DNA of 37,946 nt from Oscillospiraceae bacterium. GTDB taxonomy: Bacteria; Bacillota; Clostridia; Oscillospirales; Oscillospiraceae. Of this stretch, positions 32,231 to 37,946 are shown one piece after another (the first letter of the stretch is position 1; each line of letters starts with the position of its first letter). The notes under the pieces are model-generated. The model worked only from the letters and a program-made list of their open reading frames with translations, had not been told where the DNA came from and ran no database searches. The DNA lies in NCBI GenBank assembly GCA_017429835.1, contig JAFROD010000026.1, positions 1 to 37,946 on the forward strand, given 5' to 3'. The position numbers and the translations under genes are program-made.

Positions 32231-34060
32231 TTACTGTCCGTTTCTCGTCTTCATGAGCTGACGCATGCGCGCGGCGTGGTCGAGCTCGCGCTTTCGGATG
32301 CGCAGAGATTTCGGCGTGACCTCCAGCAGCTCGTCGTCCGCAAGGAATTCCAGACATTGCTCCAGCGAGAACACGCGCGGCGGGGTCAGGCGGAGCGCCT
32401 CGTCCGAGCCGGAGGCGCGCATATTGGTCAGCTGCTTTTTCTTGCAGACGTTGACCGTCATATCCTCGTTTCTTGAGCAGCTGCCGACGACCATGCCAGC
32501 ATAGACCTCGGTGCCGGGCGTGATGAACATCTGCCCGCGCTCCTGCGCGTTGAACAGACCGTAGGAGCAGGCTTCGCCCGTTTCAAAGGAGACGAGCGAT
32601 CCGGTCTTGCGGCGTTCGATTTCGCCCTTCATCGGCGCGTAGGAGTCCAGCACGGAGGACATGATGCCCTCGCCGCGGGTATCGGTCAGAAATTCGTTGC
32701 GGTAGCCGAACAAGCCGCGCGACGGCACAAGGAATTCCAGACGGTAGCGGCTGCCGATCGGCGTCATGGAGACGAGGTCGCCCTTGCGCTTGCCGATCTT
32801 CTCGATCACGCTGCCCATCGACGCTTCCGGCACGTCCGCGACCATGCGCTCGATCGGCTCGCAGAGCTTGCCGTCGATGGTCTTCGTCAGAACGCGCGGG
32901 GTGCTGACCTGGAACTCGTAACCCTCGCGGCGCATCGTTTCGATCAGAATGGAGATGTGCATCTCGCCGCGGCCGGCGACGTTGAACGCGTCGGTCCCCT
33001 GCTCGGTGACGTGGAGCGAAACGTCCTTCAGAAGCTCGCGCATCAGACGGTCGCGCAGGTTGCGGGAGGTGACGTACTTGCCCTCTCTGCCCGCAAACGG
33101 GGAGTCGTTGACGGAGAAGGTCATCTCGATCGTCGGATCGGAGATCTTGACGAAGGGCAGCGGCTCCGGCTGATCGACCGCGCAGATCGTTCTGCCGATC
33201 GTGATGTCCGACATACCGGAAAAGGCGACGATCTCACCCGCCGACGCGCTCTCAATCGGCTTGCGGTTCAATCCGTCAAATTCGTACAGCGCGACGACCT
33301 TGCCCTTTTCCCTGTGGTCTGGGTCGTGGTAGTCGCAGATCGTGACTTCCTGATTCTGCCGCAGCGTGCCGCGTTCGATCCTGCCGATGCCGATCCTGCC
33401 GACGTAGTCGTTATAGTCGATGGAGGAAACGAGCATCTGCACGGGCGCGTCCGGATCGCCGTCCGGCGCGGGGATATAATCCACGATCGTGTCGAAGAGC
33501 GGATCCAGATTGACCCCGCTCTCGTTCGGACTGTAGCTCGCAACGCCCTGTCGCGCGGAGCAGAACAGCGTCGGCGACTCGAACTGTTCGTCGGTCGCGT
33601 TCAGGTCAAGCAGCAGCTCCAGAACTTCCTCCATGACCTCCTCGATGCGGGCGTCCAGACGGTCGATCTTGTTGACGACCACGATGACCTTATGCCCGAG
33701 CTCCAACGCCTTCTGCAGCACGAAGCGCGTCTGCGGCATGGGGCCCTCCGCAGCGTCGACGAGCAGGATAACGCCGTTGACCATCTTGAGAATGCGCTCG
33801 ACTTCGCCGCCGAAATCGGCATGGCCCGGGGTATCGACGATGTTGATCTTCGTGCCCTTATAATGCACCGCGGTGTTCTTTGCCAGAATGGTGATGCCGC
33901 GCTCACGCTCCAGATCGCCGGAGTCCATGACGCGGTCGACCACGGTCTGATTCTCACGGTAGATGCCGCCCTGCTTGAGCATTTCATCGACCAGCGTCGT
34001 CTTGCCGTGGTCAACGTGGGCGATGATCGCAATATTTCTGATGTTTTTCTGTTCAGACAT
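32231..34060 (-). CDS. typA: Ribosome-binding GTPase TypA/BipA
   Basis: A 609-residue translational GTPase related to EF-G, involved in 50S assembly and stress adaptation. It has G1 AHVDHGKTT, switch RGITI, G3 DTPGHADFGGEVE, G4 NKIDR, then EF-G-like domains and the TypA C-terminal domain ending in the basic RIRKRELDHAARMRQLMK. The in-frame TTG 34069 lies too close to AAGGG, so ATG 34060 (MSEQKNIRNIAII) is used. Its 5' leader carries a small GCGGTC/GACCGC hairpin (34081-34097). It is monocistronic. Confidence 0.97.
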   Translation of the reverse strand: MSEQKNIRNIAIIAHVDHGKTTLVDEMLKQGGIYRENQTVVDRVMDSGDLERERGITILAKNTAVHYKGTKINIVDTPGHADFGGEVERILKMVNGVILLVDAAEGPMPQTRFVLQKALELGHKVIVVVNKIDRLDARIEEVMEEVLELLLDLNATDEQFESPTLFCSARQGVASYSPNESGVNLDPLFDTIVDYIPAPDGDPDAPVQMLVSSIDYNDYVGRIGIGRIERGTLRQNQEVTICDYHDPDHREKGKVVALYEFDGLNRKPIESASAGEIVAFSGMSDITIGRTICAVDQPEPLPFVKISDPTIEMTFSVNDSPFAGREGKYVTSRNLRDRLMRELLKDVSLHVTEQGTDAFNVAGRGEMHISILIETMRREGYEFQVSTPRVLTKTIDGKLCEPIERMVADVPEASMGSVIEKIGKRKGDLVSMTPIGSRYRLEFLVPSRGLFGYRNEFLTDTRGEGIMSSVLDSYAPMKGEIERRKTGSLVSFETGEACSYGLFNAQERGQMFITPGTEVYAGMVVGSCSRNEDMTVNVCKKKQLTNMRASGSDEALRLTPPRVFSLEQCLEFLADDELLEVTPKSLRIRKRELDHAARMRQLMKTRNGQ

Positions 34061-34125
34061 GGAGTACAAATCCCTTCTGCGCGGTCTGCCGGACCGCTTC
34101 TCTTAAAATATATCCACAATCTGAA

Positions 34126-34154
34126 AATATAACATATTTTCGCCGTTTTCGCAA
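34126..34154 (-). promoter_or_regulatory. Promoter of typA
   Basis: Minus-strand TTGCGA (34149-34154), 17 bases, TATATT (34126-34131). The -35 box lies inside a 10-bp hairpin (34141-34150 with 34157-34166). Confidence 0.55.
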
Positions 34155-34179
34155 GAGAAAACGGCGATTTTTCAAGACA

Positions 34180-34213
34180 AAAAGCGGTGCAGTCTTTCAA
34201 CTGCACCGCTTTT
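34180..34213 (-). terminator. Terminator of the large modular-protein gene
   Basis: A 14-bp stem with AAAAGCGGTGCAGT arm (34180-34193) and its complement (34200-34213), followed by T run on the minus strand. It lies 36 bases after the gene stop at 34249. Confidence 0.85.
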
Positions 34214-34248
34214 GTCGGTTGTTCGGTTTTCCAAACGCCTTATGCCGA

Positions 34249-37200
34249 TCAGCCCAGCTTGTAGATGGTCAGAACGCCGGAATAGCCGGAGGTCGTGGCG
34301 TTGGTGGTGGAGTAAGCGCGGAACTGAAGGGTGCCGCCATTGTCGCGGAACAGGAGGCTGCGCACGGTGGCGGTGCCGACGGTGGAAGCGATCAGGATGG
34401 CAGCCGTGCCGTTGCCGCAGGTGATCTGGAAATCAACACCGGAGTCGGCAAGCTTCAGAGAAGTGGAGGACGTCCAGTGGATGTACTTGCCTGCGCTGTT
34501 CTTCAGCAGGAAGGTGCCTGCCGCGGAACCCGCAACGACTTCCCAGACAGCGTCCGCGCTGCCAAGGTTGACCGCGCCGTTCGCGACGGTAACTTCCGCT
34601 GCGCCGAGGGCGTTGTTGATGGAAGTGTCGTTCGCCATCGCGTAGTACTTGTTGTTGTATTCTGCAACAAGAACGATCTTATCGCCGACCTTGACGGAAT
34701 CAGCAACAACGTACTGATCGCCGGAAGGAGGCGTGGTCGGCTCGGTCGGAGCGGTCGTCGGCTCGGTGGGAGCGGTTGTCGGCTCGGTCGGAGCGGTTGT
34801 CGGCTCGGTGGGAGCGGTCGTCGGCTCGGTCGGAGTGGTGCTGCCGGTGGTGTACTTGTAGATCGTCAGCACAGCGGAATAGCCGCTCTGCGTAGCGTTG
34901 GAAGTGGAGTAGGCACGGAACTGGAGCGCGCCGCCGTTGTCGCGGAAGATCAGACCGCGCACGGTGGCGGTGCTGACCGTGGAAGCAACGAGGAGGCTGG
35001 AAGTGCCTTCGCCGCAGGTCGCGTTAAAGTCAACGCCGGCGTCGGCGAGCTTCAGGGAAGTGGAGGACGTCCAGTTGATGCACTTGCCGTCCTTGTTCTT
35101 CAGGACGTAGGTACCGGCTGCGGAGCCAGCAGCGACTTCCCAAACGACGTCTGCATTGCCGACGATCGCCTGCTTGCCGCTGATGGTGACCTGCGCTGCG
35201 CCGAGGGCGTTATTGATCGAGGTATCGTTCGCCATCGCGTAGAAGGCGTTGTTGTACTCGGCAACCAGAACGATCTTGTCACCCGCCTTGAGGGAGTCGG
35301 CAACGAAGTAGCCGGTCTCTTCACCGACAGGTTCGGTCGGCTCGGTGGGAGCGGTGGTCGGCTCGGTGGGAGCGGTGGTCGGCTCGGTGGGAGCGGTCGT
35401 CGGCTCGGTGGGAGCGGTCGTCGGCTCGGTCGGAGCAGTGGTCGGCTCGGTCGGAGCGGTGGTCGGCTCAGTCGGAGCAGTGGTCGGCTCGGTCGGGGTC
35501 GTGCCGCCTTCGCCCTTTACGTAGAACTCAAAGCCAAAGTCGTTCGCGGTCGGATTCTGGGAAGAATAACCGCAGATCTTGTCGACGCCGGACTTTGCGA
35601 AGCACTCGAGGTAGGCGGAGCCATAGTTGTTGGAGAAGGTCGCGTGCTTGATGTAAGCAAGACCATCGTTGAAGGTAACAACGAAGCTGCCGTCCGCGCC
35701 TTCATGCGTCGGATCGTTGGTAACTTCGAAGTAGTTGCCGGAGACCCACATGACGATCATGTTGTCGCCGTTCGCAAAGGTGCAGGTGCCGTCAAAGTTG
35801 TCATAGTAGGTCCAGACCAGAGAATCGTCCGGATCGGTGATCTTGCCGTCCGCCGGGGTGATCGCCTCGGCAACCAGATACCAATCCTTTTCGTTCTCGT
35901 TCTTGATCGCCTTGCCGTGACCCGGGTTATAAATGATGACTTCGTCGCTGTCCTTCAGCTCGTTCGTCAGAACAAAGACGTTCTCGCCGGCGGGCTCGGT
36001 GGGAGCGGTCGTCGGCTCGGTGGGAGCGGTCGTCGGCTCGGTGGGAGCCGTGGTCGGCTGGGTCGGAGCAGTGGTCGGCTCGGTCGGAGCGGTCGTCGGC
36101 TGCGTCGGGGTGACGCTGCCGCCCGGGAGCGTGCAGACGATGGTGTTCTCGCCTTCCGTCTCGCCGGTCCAGATCGCAAACTGGAAGATGAAGCTCGGGT
36201 CGCCTTCAACCAGGTCTTTTGCAAAGACCTTGCCGTTTTCGATCGCGTAGTAGGAGCTATCTCCGACGTTCTTCAGCAGATAGCCGCCATCCACAGCAAT
36301 GACTTCAAACGAAGCGTATTCAGTGCTGTTGTCATAGTAGGTATGGGGGGCTTCTGCCGTGATGAAGTACATGTCGGGATTCTCGGGATCCTCGCTCTGA
36401 TCGTAGTCATACTGATCGAGGAACATGACGGTGCCATCCTCATTGATGGTAGCGTAGAATGTGCCGGCATTTTCAAAGCTTGCCTTCAGCGTGCTGCCGG
36501 ATACTTCAGCCGACTCAGTCGTGATGTTCCAGTAGGTGAATTCGCCTGTGGACTCGTCCGCGTCATTGTCTTCGCTGTAGCCGATGATCAGGCCGCCGGC
36601 AGCGTTATAGATGACGACGCAGTCGCCGTTCGCGAAAGGCAGATCGGCAGGAGCCGTGGTGGGCTCGGTCGGAGTCGTCGTCGGCTCGGTGGGAGCCGTG
36701 GTCGGTTCGGTCGGAGCCGTCGTCGGCTCGGTCGGAGCAACGCTGCCGCTCAAAGCGAAGAGCTGCATGGCGAAGATCGCTTCGCTGTTCGCGCTGTAGT
36801 AGTAGGTGCTGAATTCAGAGTACTTGTCGTACCACTCGATGTACTTCGCGTCGCCGGAAGATCCCGTCGCCGTGGTGCTGACGAGATAGACGCTGTTCGC
36901 CGTCGTCGCCGGGTTGACTGCCCAGACGTTGTCGGTCGTCGCAAAGCTCAGGCCCTTCGTTGCGGACAGGGTCTCGCCGTTGTCGTTCGCGAAGGTGAAG
37001 CCGCTGCCGCTTGCCTTGACCGTCCAGACGATCTTGCTGTCGTCCGTGACGATCTTGTTGCCGCTGACGGTCACGTCAGCGCCCGCGCGGTAGTTGGTGG
37101 AGACTGCGTCTTCACTCATCGCCTTGCCCGCGGAAGCGTTGTAGATGATGACCTGATCGCCGTCCTTGAGGGAGGTGGTCAGTACGTACTCATTGCCGCT

Positions 37201-37946
37201 CGGCGCGGTGGTCGGCTCGGTGGGAGCCGTGGTCGGTTCCGTCGGCGCGGTGGTCGGCTCAGTCGGCGCAGTAGTCGGCTCGGTCGGAGCCGTCGTCGGC
37301 TGGGTCGGCGTAACGGAGCCGGAAAGCTTGTAGATCGTCAGAACAGCGGAATAGCCGGAGGACGTAGCGTTGCTCTGAGAATAAGCACGGAACTGGAGCT
37401 GACCGCCGTTGTCGCGGAAGATCAGCGCACGGACGGTCGCCTCGGAAGCCGTAGCGGTCACCACGGCGCTCGACGTGCCCTTGCCGCAGGTCAGGGTCAG
37501 GTTTGCGCCGCTGTCTGCGAGCTTCAGGGTCGTGCCGGTCGTCCAGTTGATGTACTTGCCGTCGCTGCTCCTGAGCAGGAAAGTGCCTGCCGCAGAGCCG
37601 GAAGCCAGCGTCCAGACAGCCTCGCTGCCCGCGGAGCGGGTCACTGCGACGTCAACGCTGTCGCCGTTGACGGTGACTTCCTCTGCGCCGAGAGCGTTGT
37701 TGATCGAGGCGTCGTTCGTCATGGCGTAGTACTTGCCGTTGTACTCTGCAACGAAGACGATCTTATCGCCAACCTTGAGAGAATCGGCAACGACAACGCC
37801 TTCGCCGCCGACCGGTTCGGTCGGAGCCGTCGTCGGTTCCGTCGGCGCGGTAGTGGGCTCGGTCGGCGCGGTAGTGGGCTGCGTCGGAGCGGTCGTCGGC
37901 TCGGTCGGAGCGGTCGTCGGCTCGGTCGGGGTGACGCTGCCGCTCA
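34249..37946 (-). CDS. Giant secreted modular protein, N-terminus beyond window
   Basis: The frame is open from the stop at 34249 through the right edge, so at least 1,232 codons are present and the 5' end is missing; the ATG at 37722 is internal. Six modules of roughly 130-175 residues are joined by PTEPTTA linkers. Three (N-terminal, fifth and sixth) share VADSLKxGDKIVxVAEYN, ANDTSINNALGAA, WEVAAGSAAGTFLLKN and FRDNGGxLQFRAYSTxN; two (second, fourth) share LKDxDxVIIYN and a different body; the third is related but more diverged. The pattern resembles beta-trefoil or similar ligand-binding domains, but that is a guess. The C-terminus ends IYKLG with no sortase, SLH or dockerin signal. The missing part may hold an enzyme or anchor. 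Confidence 0.85.
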   Translation of the reverse strand, partial: SGSVTPTEPTTAPTEPTTAPTQPTTAPTEPTTAPTEPTTAPTEPVGGEGVVVADSLKVGDKIVFVAEYNGKYYAMTNDASINNALGAEEVTVNGDSVDVAVTRSAGSEAVWTLASGSAAGTFLLRSSDGKYINWTTGTTLKLADSGANLTLTCGKGTSSAVVTATASEATVRALIFRDNGGQLQFRAYSQSNATSSGYSAVLTIYKLSGSVTPTQPTTAPTEPTTAPTEPTTAPTEPTTAPTEPTTAPSGNEYVLTTSLKDGDQVIIYNASAGKAMSEDAVSTNYRAGADVTVSGNKIVTDDSKIVWTVKASGSGFTFANDNGETLSATKGLSFATTDNVWAVNPATTANSVYLVSTTATGSSGDAKYIEWYDKYSEFSTYYYSANSEAIFAMQLFALSGSVAPTEPTTAPTEPTTAPTEPTTTPTEPTTAPADLPFANGDCVVIYNAAGGLIIGYSEDNDADESTGEFTYWNITTESAEVSGSTLKASFENAGTFYATINEDGTVMFLDQYDYDQSEDPENPDMYFITAEAPHTYYDNSTEYASFEVIAVDGGYLLKNVGDSSYYAIENGKVFAKDLVEGDPSFIFQFAIWTGETEGENTIVCTLPGGSVTPTQPTTAPTEPTTAPTQPTTAPTEPTTAPTEPTTAPTEPAGENVFVLTNELKDSDEVIIYNPGHGKAIKNENEKDWYLVAEAITPADGKITDPDDSLVWTYYDNFDGTCTFANGDNMIVMWVSGNYFEVTNDPTHEGADGSFVVTFNDGLAYIKHATFSNNYGSAYLECFAKSGVDKICGYSSQNPTANDFGFEFYVKGEGGTTPTEPTTAPTEPTTAPTEPTTAPTEPTTAPTEPTTAPTEPTTAPTEPTTAPTEPTEPVGEETGYFVADSLKAGDKIVLVAEYNNAFYAMANDTSINNALGAAQVTISGKQAIVGNADVVWEVAAGSAAGTYVLKNKDGKCINWTSSTSLKLADAGVDFNATCGEGTSSLLVASTVSTATVRGLIFRDNGGALQFRAYSTSNATQSGYSAVLTIYKYTTGSTTPTEPTTAPTEPTTAPTEPTTAPTEPTTAPTEPTTPPSGDQYVVADSVKVGDKIVLVAEYNNKYYAMANDTSINNALGAAEVTVANGAVNLGSADAVWEVVAGSAAGTFLLKNSAGKYIHWTSSTSLKLADSGVDFQITCGNGTAAILIASTVGTATVRSLLFRDNGGTLQFRAYSTTNATTSGYSGVLTIYKLG
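34731..34840 (-). repeat. PTEPTTA linker repeats (linker 6, C-terminal)
   Basis: About five 21-bp units (each encoding PTEPTTA) between modules five and six. Units differ at single bases, so they have been copied and then drifted. Confidence 0.85.
35331..35503 (-). repeat. PTEPTTA linker repeats (linker 5, longest)
   Basis: About eight 21-bp units before the fifth module, the longest array seen. Near-identical neighbouring units make length change by slippage likely. Confidence 0.85.
35991..36113 (-). repeat. PTEPTTA linker repeats (linker 4)
   Basis: About five to six 21-bp units, some with PTQPTTA in place of PTEPTTA. Confidence 0.85.
36650..36743 (-). repeat. PTEPTTA linker repeats (linker 3)
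   Basis: About four 21-bp units, one encoding PTEPTTT. Confidence 0.8.
37202..37316 (-). repeat. PTEPTTA linker repeats (linker 2)
   Basis: About five 21-bp units, first unit PTQPTTA. Confidence 0.85.
37811..37940 (-). repeat. PTEPTTA linker repeats (linker 1, N-terminal)
   Basis: About six 21-bp units before the first visible module. Another module or an enzyme domain probably lies to the right of the window. Confidence 0.8.

Noticed and set aside
34731..37940. CRISPR array
   Set aside because: The 21-bp repeats are in frame, encode PTEPTTA linkers and have no spacers between units; no Cas genes are present.
1..37946. Insertion sequence or prophage genes
   Set aside because: No transposase, integrase, recombinase or phage structural gene was recognised in the window.

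Overview
This window reads as a chromosomal segment of an anaerobic, low-AT Firmicute of the class Clostridia, most like a gut Oscillospiraceae/Ruminococcaceae genome. The basis is RNase Y, BioY, RqcP, a SpoVB/YabM-type flippase, HemZ, a long bifunctional Rel, S-layer-homology domains, strong GGAGG ribosome sites, and secreted proteins with PTEPTTA linkers. The assignment is inferred from gene content and style; no 16S gene is present. Most genes are conserved core genes, with accessory features at the two ends and in a few intergenic gaps.

Layout. Positions 1-280 hold stacked inverted repeats and a 21-bp copy of the 3' end of the tRNA-Leu(TAG) gene that follows at 278-360 (minus). The tRNA gene and rny diverge from two clear sigma-A promoters. 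Next, on the minus strand, are a secreted CAP/SLH protein, a four-gene operon (AbrB-type regulator, ABC ATPase, ABC permease, small P-loop kinase), and a five-gene operon (response regulator, histidine kinase, protease-less PDZ membrane protein, two lipoproteins). On the plus strand, 11067-15745 is a one-carbon operon: formate-THF ligase, FchA cyclohydrolase, FolD, and a DUF1576-type membrane protein. On the minus strand, 15851-26427 holds rqcP, HU, and a compact seven-gene unit recJ-rel-dtd-MBL-hemZ-amidohydrolase-flippase. After that come a two-TM zinc-ribbon protein, a 58-residue CCC membrane protein, birA-nitroreductase diverging from bioY, trkA-trkH, and typA. The right edge is the 3' part of a very large secreted modular protein with PTEPTTA linkers.

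How the genes work together. The one-carbon operon is the most interesting block. Its FolD has lost the two residues needed for methenyl-THF cyclohydrolase activity (the K and Q positions are I52 and F96), and a dedicated cyclohydrolase, FchA, sits directly upstream. Its formate-THF ligase looks like the ligase domain of eukaryotic C1-THF synthase, not the usual clostridial enzyme, and has an altered internal motif. The operon ends with an uncharacterised membrane protein whose start overlaps folD. Other coherent units are biotin use (birA facing bioY, with a BirA that has no DNA-binding domain), potassium uptake (trkA-trkH), stringent response and translation quality control (rel, dtd, rqcP, typA), and envelope sensing (two-component system with PDZ protein and lipoproteins).

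Limits. Everything here comes from reading the sequence and recalling family motifs. No alignments, structure predictions or database searches were run. Promoters are consensus matches, not mapped start sites.
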